Of a DNA stretch of 64,000 bases, positions 50,190 through 60,758 are shown in pieces. This DNA comes from Datisca glomerata (taxonomy: Eukaryota; Streptophyta; Magnoliopsida; Cucurbitales; Datiscaceae): the NCBI GenBank assembly GCA_003255025.1, contig QANY01006190.1:186001-250000 (forward strand), in the 5' to 3' direction. Both the position numbers and the translations under genes were made by a program. The notes under the pieces were generated by a model. It did no database searches. It had not been told where the DNA came from and saw only the letters and a program-made list of their open reading frames with translations. The stretch's first letter is position 1; each line of letters begins with the position of its first letter.

Positions 50190-53100
50190 GATTTTGAAAA
50201 TAAGAGCATAAGTAATGAGTATATGGGCGTCTTTGCATGGTCTTACCAAGATATGTCAAGTCTAAACACTGATATCGTGGTCCATCATTTGCCATTTATG
50301 CCTGAAAATAATCCAGTACAACAAAAGTTACAGAAAATGAAACCAGACATGCTGGTACAGATCAAATAAGAAGTTAAAAAGCAAGTAGATGCGGGTTTTC
50401 TAGAAGTAGCAAAATTCCCTGAATGAGTTCCTAACATAGTCCGAGTTCCGAAGAAAAATGGAAAAGTAAGAATGTGCGTCGATTATAGAGACTTAAATCG
50501 GGCAAGCCCCAATGATAATTTTCCATTACCCCATATCGATGTCTTAGTAGATAACACTGTAGGACATTCAACCTTCTTATTCATGGATGGTTTTTCTGGG
50601 TATATCCAAATCAAAATGGCTTATGAAGACCATGAAAATACCATTTTTATAATTTTATGGGGTATATTTTATTATGAGGTTATGCTATTTGGTCTAAAGA
50701 ATGCAGGGATGACTTACCAATGAGTAATGCTACCAATGAGTAATGCTAACATTGTTTCATGATATGATGCATAAAAAAATCGAAGTGTATGTTGATGATA
50801 TGATCACAAAATCTCATCAATGGGAAGATCACGATGTCACTCTGCAGAAACTATTTGAGCAGTTGAGAAAGTTCTAGTTGAAGCTTAACCCAACAAAGCG
50901 TACATTTACAGCATCTTCAAGGAAACTACTTGGCTTTGTCGTGAGTAAGGAAGGAATAAAAGTTTTCCCCGACAAGGTTTGAGCCATCATTGATACGCCA
51001 CCACCTTGAACTCAAAAGGAAGTTAGAGGTTTCTTGGGGAGATTAAATTACAATGCCTGGTTCATCTCACAACTAACTGCAACTTATGAATCTATCTTTA
51101 AACTTCTCCGCAAAAGTGATATAGGAGGATGGAATGATGATTGTCAAAATGCTTTTGAAAAGATCAAACAATACTTGTAAAACCCGCCTATACGTGTTCC
51201 TCCAACTCTAGGGCATCCACTCATTTTGTATTTTACAATAATAGAAAATTTCATGGGTTGTGTACTTGGTTAGCACAACGCCTCTATGAGGAAAGAACAA
51301 GCAATATACTATTAAGCAAAATGTTCAACAATTATGAGGCTAATTATTCGATGATGGGAAAAACATGTTGTGCATTAGTCTGAGTTGCTCAATGGCTTAG
51401 ACAGTACATGTTATATCACACCACATGGTTAATTTCAAAGATGGACCGAATCAAGCATATCTTTGAAAAGCCATCACTTTCTGGGTGGATTGTTAAATGA
51501 CAAATGTTACTCACAGAATATGATATTGTCTATGTCACGAGGACGTCAATAAAAGGAAGTGTACTTGCTGACTATCTGGCAGATTAACCAGTGCAAGATT
51601 ATGAGCCTATGAAGTTTGATTTTCTTGATGAGAACATCTCAGTCATATTAAAAATAAAGAAGAATCTATGGACCTAGAATCGTGGACAATGTTATTTGAT
51701 GGCATATCTAATGATGTGGAATATGGAATAAGGGCAATCTTCATATATCTTAAGGGAAAGTTTTTTCCATTCATTGTAAAACTATGCTTTGACTGTACAA
51801 ACAATGTAGCAGAATATGAGACATGTTCCATGGAAATTCAAGCAGCTTGTGATATGAAGATAGGGAAGCATCGAGTGTATGGAGATTCGTTATTGGTTAT
51901 ACAACAACTAAATGAGAAATGAGAAGCTAGTAACCAAGCTAGTACCTTATAACAAACATGTAACTAAGTTAAGCTGAACTTTTGGAGTGATCTCATTTGA
52001 CCATATACCTAGAGAGAATAATCAAATTGTAGATGCACTGGCAACTCTAATATCCATGTTTACTGTAAACTTTAAGGAGGAAGTTCAACCCATAAAAATT
52101 GAGAAGCGAGATTTTCCTGCTCACTATATGAGCATGAAGAAGAGTCAGACGCAAGACCAATGCATTACGACACAAGCAGTATATAAGGAATGGGGAAAAA
52201 ACTTTCGAGAATGATAAACGCACTATCAGAATATTATCTATGGGTTTCTTTTTGAATGCTGAAATACTCTACAAATGAAACTACGATATGATGTTTTTAA
52301 GATGTATTGATTCAAGAGAAGAGAATCAAATCATAGAGGAAGTTCACGAAGGAATTTGTGGTGTCCATGCTAATGGTTATATGATGGCAAAACAAATCTT
52401 GAGAGCATGATATTATTGGTTGACTCTAGAATCTGATTGCATCAAGTACGCCTAGAGATGTCATACATGTCAAATTTATGCGGATAAAATTCACTTACCA
52501 ACATTCTCTTTACATGTCATGGTTGCACCTTGGCCGTTCTCTATGTGGGGTATGCACGTCATTTGTCCTATCATACCAAAGACCTCTAATGGGCATCGTT
52601 TCCTTTTAGTCTCTATGAATTACTTTACTAAATGGGCGGACGCGAGTTCTTATTTGAGCGTAACCAGAAGTGTCGTTGTTAAGTTCATTAAAAGGAGATG
52701 ATTTGTAGATATGATCTACCTGAAAGGATCATCACAGATAACAGGATGAATTTAAACAATAAGATGATGAAAGAATTATGTGAGAAATTCATAATTAAGC
52801 ATCATAATTCATCTCTTTATCGTCCGAAGGTGAACGGAGCAGTGGAAGCAGCAAATAAGAACATAAAAAGATCATAAAGAAGATGAAAGAGGTTTATAAG
52901 GATTGGCATAAGATGCTCCCTTTCACACTACATGGGTACCGCACATCCGTCCGAACATCAACGGGGTCAACGTTGACGTTGTTCTCTTTGGTATATGGCA
53001 TAGAAGCGGGCCTTCCAATCGAGGTAGAAATTCCCTCCTTTGAGTCTTAATGGAGGCAAAATTTGAAGAAACAAAGTGGGTATGAACACGATATGAACAA

Positions 53101-53388
53101 TTAAATTTTATCGAGGAAAAAGATTGAGTGCATTATGTAGAGGACAATTATATCAAAGAAAAATGATGCAAACACATGACAAAGGGGGTCACCGTGGGAA
53201 GGAGATTTGGTGTTGAAAAAGATACTCCATATCAAAAGGATCACCGTGGGAAGTGGACCCTAAATTACGAAGGACCTTTCGTTGTCAAGAAAGCTTTCTC
53301 TAGAGGAGCTCTCATTCTAACAAACACGGATGGAAGTGATTTACCACATATAGTTAATTCTGATGCAGTCAAGAAGTACTTTGTTTGA
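50190..53388 (+). pseudogene. Gypsy (Tat) pol remnant
   Basis: RT: VFAWSYQDM at about 50230, then MCVDYRDLNRASPNDNFPLP (50472 on), FMDGFSGY, and YVDD at 50788-50799. RT-linked RNase H lies in 51050-51560, broken. The second RNase H is at 51668-52210 (LFDGISNDVEYG, CTNNVAEYE, YGDSLLVIQQLN). Integrase has a His/Cys zinc motif at about 52330-52475 (VHEGICGVH, CHTCQIYA); the catalytic core at about 52545 reads WGMHVICPI, where the usual first Asp is His. The C-terminal piece ends at 53388 (GKWTLNYEGPFVVKKAFSRG, SDAVKKYFV). Many stops and frameshifts make it non-functional. Confidence 0.8.
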
Positions 53389-54275
53389 CCTCTCTAAATA
53401 TGGGAAATGAGAAGTTACGCAAAAAAAATGTTTTCAAAAAACCATCTCGAATACTGGAGAAATTCTTATTTCATAATTTTTTTCAAATCTTGTTTATAAC
53501 ATTTGATCATCCATCAACAATGAAGAGCCTTCTTTTGCAGCTGATAAGCATATATACTTTGTCTTTTCATTATTTCCATTATTTCTTATTTTGCTTAATT
53601 CCAAGACATATAGGAAATATCATTAATTACTTTTGATATAACTCAGAGCACAAATTTGGTTAGGTAAAAGCTAATTGATTGAAAAAAAGAAAAAAAAAGG
53701 AAAGAAACTGAAAAAGGCAGTATGGTGAAATCTGGAAAGTCACCGTAAGGAAAGTCAGCAGGAGCACAGTGAAAGCTAAATGCAATGGGAGGTTCACAAA
53801 ATTAGAAGTGCAGAACATAAGTAAAATATGGAGAAATTAATCATTTATCTTTAGCATCGACGTGGAGCAGAATACTAGGTATAAATCAATGAATAAGGAT
53901 GTGTCATTTTCTTGAAAGAATGTTCGTTGCGAGTCCATGATCCTATGCCAAGTGAGTGTTTTGAAAGGTGGTGGATATGGCTACATTAGTCAACTTAAAA
54001 AAAGTTCATCAAATCATTTTTTTACAAATGTTCACAATCATGCATAGCACACATGCATACAAAATCACTACTTTACGTTTATATTCAAGAAGTACAATGC
54101 GCAAACATGCATCACACTGCTTTGTTTTGATACCATTCAGGTGCGTGAATCATTTCAAAATATTCTTTTGAAATCCATACATGACTTTTCAACATTTAGA
54201 GCATGCATTAGTCCAGCTCTGGCTAACATATGAAGCTTGCATAAATTAGATCAAACATCATTTCATTTTCTTCAG
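53389..54275. other. Noncoding 3' region of the Gypsy element
   Basis: AT-rich sequence between the pol stop and the 70-bp array. Open frames at 53385-53636 and 53968-54171 have no domain. Nothing else recognised. Confidence 0.45.
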
Positions 54276-54712
54276 TTAAATTAAACCCGAATTGAGTCGA
54301 GGTCGAAGCCTGTGTCTAACTATATCTGTTTTCCTTTCAAATATCTTGATTAAATTGAACCCAAATTGAGTCCAGGTCGAATCCACGAGTGTCCTCGCCT
54401 AGTCCATTTCAATTAATATGGTTAAATCGACTCTGAATTAAGTCAGAGTTGAAGTTGTGTCTGACCAGGTCCATTTTCTTCCAGCTTCTCGGTTAAATTG
54501 ATGTTCATTTCTTTTCAAATATCTCCGGTTAAATCAAACCTGAATTGAGTCAAGGTCGAAGCCCGGTGTCAGCGCCTGGTCCGTTTCAATTAATATGGTT
54601 AAATCAAACTCGAATTGAGTCGAGGTCGAAGCCTAGTGTCAGTGCCTGATCCGTTTTAATTAATATGGTCAAATCAAACTCGAATTGAATCAAGGTTGAA
54701 AGCCTATGTATA
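54276..54712. repeat. Tandem array of about 70 bp before the Gypsy 3' LTR
   Basis: Units starting TTAAATCAAACTCGAATTGA or similar begin at 54276, 54350, 54422, 54493 (partial), 54529, 54599 and 54669. They carry GAGTCGAGGTCGAAGCC and TTCAATTAATATGG blocks. The last full pair is very similar, the early ones diverged. Confidence 0.9.
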
Positions 54713-54870
54713 TCCAATTTTATTCACATTTCTGTCATTTCACAGAGCCTTAATAAGTCAAGGCTTCCATTCCCCTTAGTCATGTAGTTTTTTTTCTCAT
54801 ACCGATCAAAATACTTATCTACGTATTTGTACACTTTCTAAGTTTAGAAGCGTGAATGAATGGGGGTAGC

Positions 54871-55560
54871 TGTAGATACCGTATTTTGTCTGACCCGACA
54901 AGTTGAAAATATGTAATTTATTTTTTTGGCCCATATACTAGTTTAAGACTATGTACATCATTTGAAAAATAGCTCATAGAATAAAAATGAGAAAAATTGT
55001 CCAACTAAAAATATAAAAAAAGAGAAAAATAACTAAAAGTAAAAAATGAAGCCCTAAATTTGTCTATAAATAAAGGGGAGGCCTTCACTTGATGGAGGGC
55101 ATCTTCTTGAGAGATAATGAGATATCTTTTTAGAGAGAGTGTGTGTGAGAAATAAGAGAGATTTCAAGATAAAAGGAAAGATAGTTTATATTTATATTGA
55201 TCTATTCATCTCCTCTCATTCTTTTTCTCAATGTAGTTTAAATTTCTTGCATATTAGCTAACAATATATCTTCTTCATTATTCTTCATCCTCTCTCTTTC
55301 ATACTCATGTAGTGTTTACTCATTGTTTCATTTTCATATATAAGTATTCGATCCCCCTTCTTCATCTTTTACTCTTAATCTTGAGTTTTATTTTTATGCA
55401 TTGATGATGGTCTTACAAATTTGATAATGAGATATCTTTGTCATCAACTCAATCAATGAGGATGTGGATAAAGCTTTTGAGAGGTACAAATTAACTCAAT
55501 GTGAATCGATCCTTTAATGGGTTAAAAGTGTACATTTGTTGCAAAAATCACATATGATAA
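54871..55560 (+). repeat. 3' LTR of the Gypsy element (right end uncertain)
   Basis: It starts TGTAGATACC directly after a purine-rich tract. A TATA box (CTATAAATAAAGG, about 55064-55076) lies about 195 bp in, as expected for the U3 promoter, with an AGAGAG-rich leader after it. I could not fix the end; a CA near 55550 is one option. Confidence 0.55.
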
Positions 55561-55994
55561 TTTCACATACATAAAAATGCATAAAATAGAGAGTTAAACA
55601 TCTAAATAAAGATTATGTAAATATTTAATCTTTGAACTTTTTTTAAAATTTTCTCACAATTCTTTTTTTTAGACATTGTTGCTATTTTAGTGACACTTGT
55701 TTGAACTAATTACCATCCATTATCGTTTCTTTGCTATTTGATTAAAAATGAAAGAAGAAAGAAAATAATGGTAATTATTGAACTAAGTAGTCTAAAATAA
55801 AAAATGGTATATTTATATGTCAAAAAAAATATTCTATTTTAAAATTATATTCATTACTTTTTTTACGTAACGCCTTGTTTAATTAGTTATTGTCCGTAGT
55901 TTTTCTTTGTTATTTGATTAGCAATGATTAAATGAAAGAAAAAAAAGGTATTTAGTAAAAAATGATATACTTAAAACCGACTATGTAATTTAAA

Positions 55995-55998
<4 letters not shown>

Positions 55999-56030
<32 letters not shown>
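55999..56030. repeat. (AT)n microsatellite
   Basis: An uninterrupted AT dinucleotide run followed by a short AC/AT mixed stretch. Confidence 0.95.
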
Positions 56031-56039
<9 letters not shown>

Positions 56040-56925
56040 TACACATATATTATTTTATAAAATTAAACATTCACCCAGTTTAAATTTATTCATATATAAA
56101 AAATTAATATTGATTTATTAATTTTATTATAATTATATTATAAATATATATATAAAAAGAGAAAGAGGACAATCCTCTGTTGAGAACAGAGGGTGGCTAG
56201 CGGCATTGTCCCCCGTGCCCCCATTTTTTTTCTTTTCTTTCTTTTTCTACTTTTTCATTTTAATTTTTTTCTTCTTTTCTTCTATTAATACATGTTAAAT
56301 CCTATATTTATTCCATTCACATTTATTTCAAATTCCTCCTCTTGGATGTATTCTACATATTTTTTTTACTACACATATCATTTTCAAATTTGTCACATAT
56401 TTTATCATATTTTTTACTTTTCTTTTCATCCATTTTTTATATAATTATTGTTCTTTTTATTTCTTATTTATTTATGTATCATTGTCTTATTGTCATGCTT
56501 ATAATGTGATTTTTATCTCATTCTCTCATCATTAGAGGTAATATACGTATATGTGTAGATTAATTATAATCTTAACAACTAGATTTAAATTTTTTTAATT
56601 TCATTATTTAGTTTTCAATAATAATACCGATGACGGACTTTGAGAGATTTTAGATACCAAACTTTTCAAACTATTGAGATGATAAGTTATTTTTGGGATA
56701 CTAAGAATAACTCCAATAATATTTTGATAAAAAAAGATAATAAAATATGAAAAAATAATTTTTCAATGGTTTTTGTACCACCCATTAAAGATAATTTATT
56801 TTGTTCATTTTTATGATACAAAATGTACCAAATAGGACATTCAAAATGAATTTATTTAACTTTATTTTTAAAATATAAATGGGATAGCATTTAATTAAAT
56901 TTGGTAATTATTTTTGGGAAAATAG

Positions 56926-57143
56926 CAGAAAAAGGTAAGTTTCTAGGGTGTAGTTGCAAAAATGGCCGAAATTTGTTTTATTTGTAAAAATGGCCGACAG
57001 TGGGTGGTAAATAGTATATTTACCTAAATTACACAATAGTAACTGAGTTATTTACCATGTTCCAACCATTTTTGCAATAAAAAATTTCTATGGACATTTT
57101 TGCGACTTGAGCTAGGAAATGGACAATTTTTGTAGTTTCTCTT
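56926..57143. mobile_element. Second copy of the 220-bp MULE-type MITE
   Basis: It shares ends and interior with the copy at 48087-48310: GGGAAAATAGCA, AGTTGCAAAAATGGCCGAA, TTATTTACCAT, then GACTTGAGCTAG and an AT-rich close. The interior GCAAAAATGG and CCATTTTTGC blocks pair with each other. No target duplication is visible, so it is older or its flank has changed. Confidence 0.7.
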
Positions 57144-57790
57144 TTAATAACGGGAATTGTGGGTTGCTAATACCTTCCCACATACAAATGACTCCCAAAC
57201 CAACTGTAAGTTTTCGTATACTGATAATTTTATCTTAAAATTGAGTGACCGATCACACCCTCAAATGATTGGTGGCATTCCCACATTTATTTTTATTTTT
57301 TTAAATGATTTTGCAATCGTCACTCGGCGTCGCATGCACGTTGCGACAGATATAAATATATGAATATAGTTACATATTATTTTAAATTTTATTGTCAATA
57401 TAGACTGCAGGTAGAAAAAACTCATTGGATACCCATACCCAAATTGACATTCCCCATACCCTACCCATTAAATTTTTGTGGGTATGGAGATAGAAAATGT
57501 TAATGGGTTTGGAAGGTGTGTATGTCACTATCCCCTCATACCTTACCCATTGACATCCCTAGAAGGAGGCGGGATTTTTAAAAGGGGCATTTTTAGTATT
57601 TCACTGATCACGTACGATGCACGTGGTTAATTAAACGACTTTTAGGCCAAAAATTTCGGGTCATGGGGTAAGTTGACGGATGTAGAAAGTCGATGGGCCA
57701 ATTAAGAAGAGAAAATAGTTTAAGGGGGTAAAATTGATATTAGAGCAGAGGGCATGAAGGTCCTATGATATTAATACATATACATACAAT

Positions 57791-57792
<2 letters not shown>

Positions 57793-57830
<38 letters not shown>
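57793..57830. repeat. (AT)n microsatellite
   Basis: A TA/AT dinucleotide run of about 38 bp, followed after a few bases by GA-rich runs to about 57920. Confidence 0.95.
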
Positions 57831-57838
<8 letters not shown>

Positions 57839-57869
57839 TGTAAATTATATATATATAACGAGAGTGAGA

Positions 57870-57922
57870 CGGAGAGAGAGAGATTGAGAGAGAGATAGAC
57901 GAGAAGAGAGAGAGAGAGAAAA
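57870..57922. repeat. GA-rich microsatellite
   Basis: Short GAGAGAG runs separated by ATT or TAGAC. A similar GAGAGAGAGATTGAGAGAGA block recurs at about 58115-58137 within ATTTACATGAGAT-like repeats. Confidence 0.85.
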
Positions 57923-58280
57923 ATGGTAACCATTTAGATAGTTAAGATAATTATGGTTTAATAATAGATTTTCTTCTAAATATTTTTCCATTTCCATTTG
58001 CATTAATTATGATATTTACATGAGAAATTATGGTATTTGAGGTATTTGCATGAGATTTACATGAGATATTTACATGAGATATTAGTTATGATATTTACAT
58101 AAGATATTAAATACGGAGAGAGAGATTGAGAGAGAGAATTAAAATGGTATATTAGCAACTAATTAAATAGAAAAATTATTAAATGTAAATCAAATTGTTA
58201 GATTAATTAAATATTTTTTAAAAGTGCTTTATTTGATATTTTTTAAAATGTGTGACAAAATTATATTTAAAATAAAAAAC

Positions 58281-58912
58281 TTGTCTTGATATTATCAGTT
58301 TTAACTTTTTTTTGTAAAAATAGTCAAAATAAATAATATACCTATAAAAATTTCATAAATAAATTATTTATATTATTCTGCTCATTTTTGTAAAAAAAAA
58401 TTCTAACCATTTTTAGGATTTGAGTTGAAAATTAGTCAATTCTGTAATTCTTTCTTTAACTTATGTTGCTACCTCTCTAGTAAAAGTGACGGATATACCG
58501 GCCTGCTCAAAGCTAGCCATTTGTTAGATTGGTTGAACCTATTCGGCCATGCTAAGTTATACGAGCCGATCGATAAAGGGCTAAGGCATAACTACTTGGA
58601 TATTCTGACCGCACCCTAAGAGGCATTGGGTAGCCCATTTACACATAACAAGCATAATGGGCTTGCTACATGACGAACTGCGTTGTATTTATTATAAAAA
58701 AATACGAAAAATGAGAAGAAAAATCAATTTTTTAACTCGAGCTATAAAAAAAGCCAAAAAACTTTTTTTAAAAATGATCAGTCTCAACTTCGAACTCTAT
58801 GACATTTACATAATCATAAATAAATTATTTACATTATTCCTGTCATTTTTGAAAAAAAAAATTTCCAGACATTTTTTCAGTCAGAGAGTTCGAAGTTGAG
58901 ATGTGTTATTTT
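58281..58912. other. MITE-like halves around an unexplained G/C-balanced segment
   Basis: 58330-58460 and 58700-58912 share ATAAATAAATTATTTA and CATTTTTG-A-run blocks that resemble the right half of the 220-bp MITE family. The second also carries CAACTTCGAACTCT with its complement AGAGTTCGAAGTTGAG. Between them, about 58465-58670 is noticeably less AT-rich than its surroundings; I do not recognise it. Confidence 0.4.
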
Positions 58913-59714
58913 AGCTCCATAAAATTAGATTACTTCTGTAAGAATTGAATATTGAATTACACGATTTTTTTAGTATATCATAATTTGATTGTGATTTTCT
59001 TCCATTCTCACCTCTCGATCTGCAACCAGAGAAGAAAGAAATTAGGTTGAAGTTGATTGTAATTCTAGCAATCCGATCTAAAATTTGAAGATTCTCCAAT
59101 TGAGAATCTTAAGATTTAGTGGCTAATCGTGATCACACACGCATAGTGTGAAAGTTCTAGGCAACGAAAGTATGTAAATCATGGTATTTCAATCACTACT
59201 TTCACTAACTTTGACAAAAAAAAATCACTACTTTCACTAAATAAATTATTTATAGGTAAAAGTCATTTTTACACTACTACTAAAAAAATTTTTGATTAGC
59301 CATTTGTGTACATTAGTTTGTCATTTATTCTGTCATATATCATTGAAAAGTTAATGTCATTGAGTTACCACGAGTTTTTCATTGAAACACTAGGAATTGA
59401 AAGTATGCAAATCACGGTAACTCAACCATTACATTCGATGAATAATTGATTTATAAGTAAATAGTACTAAAAAAAATATATTTTGCGTCACATGGTTTAC
59501 AATTTGTTCATAATAGTTTATCAATTTTTTTTATCAAAAATTAGTATATCATTGAAAGTTTTGGATTGTGAAAATTTTTAGACCCTTGAAATTGTCATTG
59601 ATTACCTTGAGTCTGTTATTGATATACTAGGTGAAATCAAGGTTGAGATGATATGAAATTCTCATTCTGCTTAGGGTAACATGCACATGGTCAGAGTCCT
59701 GGTCTCCTCCCACT

Positions 59715-59794
59715 GCTTGGAAGCTTACGATTTCATGTTCTATTTCACTCCCCGATGGAGGTTCTTTTCACTCTTCCATCACGATACTACTTCG
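59715..59794 (-). pseudogene. Organellar large-subunit rRNA fragment (likely NUMT)
   Basis: The + strand reads as the complement of a conserved part of bacterial-type 23S rRNA: TTCTATTTCACTCCCC, then GGTTCTTTTCAC, TTCCATCACGATACTACTTCG. The form with GATGGAGG and CACGATACTAC fits plant mitochondrial 26S rRNA better than plastid 23S from memory. Similarity may extend left to about 59680. After TTCG the sequence changes abruptly, so it is a short nuclear insertion and not a working rRNA gene. Confidence 0.6.
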
Positions 59795-59844
59795 AGTCAG
59801 CTAGGGTTTGGGGTATGCCGTTTAGGTGAAAAATAGTCTCTTTA

Positions 59845-60424
59845 GGACTTGTTTGGTTGTCAGTATTGGAAAATACTAAAAGATAGGCCAGTACCATTTT
59901 AGTATTGTCTCGTGTTTGACATGACACTCTGTCTGGACTAATTAATACAGTCAGACTAAAAGTACTCCTATCACCGTATTAACTAATACGACCTTAATCA
60001 CTGGGACTCGGCAAGACTAAGAGTAAAAAAAAATCCTCGCTCTATTTCTCCTCTCTATCTCAGCAGGATTTTTAGTGTTTGGATTTTCTTTTGATAGGCT
60101 ACATTTTTACATATTTATATAATATTCACATCTTATTTAATAATTGAATATATCTATCAATATTGTGGAATGTATTGTCTACTTGAAAATATGAGTTTTT
60201 TTTATGATTAAAAATGTAAAATAAGGTATAGCTTTAGAGCGATGAATGACAATTTTACAATTAGTACTATCATGTATCAAATAGTGTTTAAGTAATACAA
60301 TTTTTAACTGATACAACACTAAATATTAGACTGCACTATTTAATCTAATACAATATTGTATAGGCTAATATGATAGATTTAGTACAATATTATCCAATAC
60401 TATCCTGACTGCCAAACGAGATCT
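59845..60424. mobile_element. PIF/Harbinger-like MITE, about 580 bp
   Basis: The left end is GGACTTGTTTGGTTGTCAG; the right end read on the minus strand is AGATCTCGTTTGGCAGTCAG, with further pairing around TATTGGA. TTA flanks both sides (59842-59844 and 60425-60427), the usual PIF/Harbinger duplication. The inside is AT-rich with many TAATAC blocks and no coding signal. Confidence 0.7.
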
Positions 60425-60758
60425 TTATTGTTTTAGAGTGGTGATTGCAATTATTTTTATTAGGGTTTACAATTTTACCTTTTAGTGAACTTCAATGGTA
60501 GAAAAAATTTCATATATGCTATAAATTTGAATTATTGATAGTCATAATTGGTTGAAAATTTTGATTTTTATATTTTGTGATTGATTTATTGAATTAAGAT
60601 TCATATTTTTTAAGTTTCATATTGTATATTTTTCTTTAAATAGAATCAAGGTTATTTTAGTCTATCAATTTTAAAAATCTGTTATACTTTTAAAACTCCA
60701 AACATACTGACGTTTTTCTAAAGAAATCTATATTTTCTATCTATACGTGTAAATCTCT
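60425..60758. other. Short AT-rich spacer
   Basis: Nothing recognised between the MITE and the truncated end of the second Copia element. Confidence 0.5.

Larger units (their letters stand above)
50190..55560 (+). mobile_element. Decayed Tat-lineage Ty3/Gypsy retrotransposon, 5' truncated
   Basis: The pol order is RT, RNase H, a second RNase H, integrase; the extra RNase H between RT-RH and integrase marks the Tat group. The 3' LTR begins TGTAGATACCGTATTTTGTC at 54871 after a G-rich purine run (GGGGGTAG), a start common in this lineage. A tandem array lies between pol and LTR, also usual for Tat. No 5' LTR or gag is seen. The right edge is uncertain. Confidence 0.75.
55561..59714. other. AT-rich intergenic DNA with microsatellites and MITE debris
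   Basis: No host gene recognised. It holds (AT)n and GA runs, one clear MITE copy, and more diverged relatives. 57425-57560 has inverted GGGTATGG/CCATACCC-type blocks ending TTGACATCCCT, like the ends of some plant hAT relics, but too weak to classify. Confidence 0.5.

Noticed and set aside
57425..57560. Possible hAT-type relic with GGGTATGG/CCATACCC inverted blocks
   Set aside because: The inverted pairing is weak, ends are unclear and no 8-bp duplication is visible.
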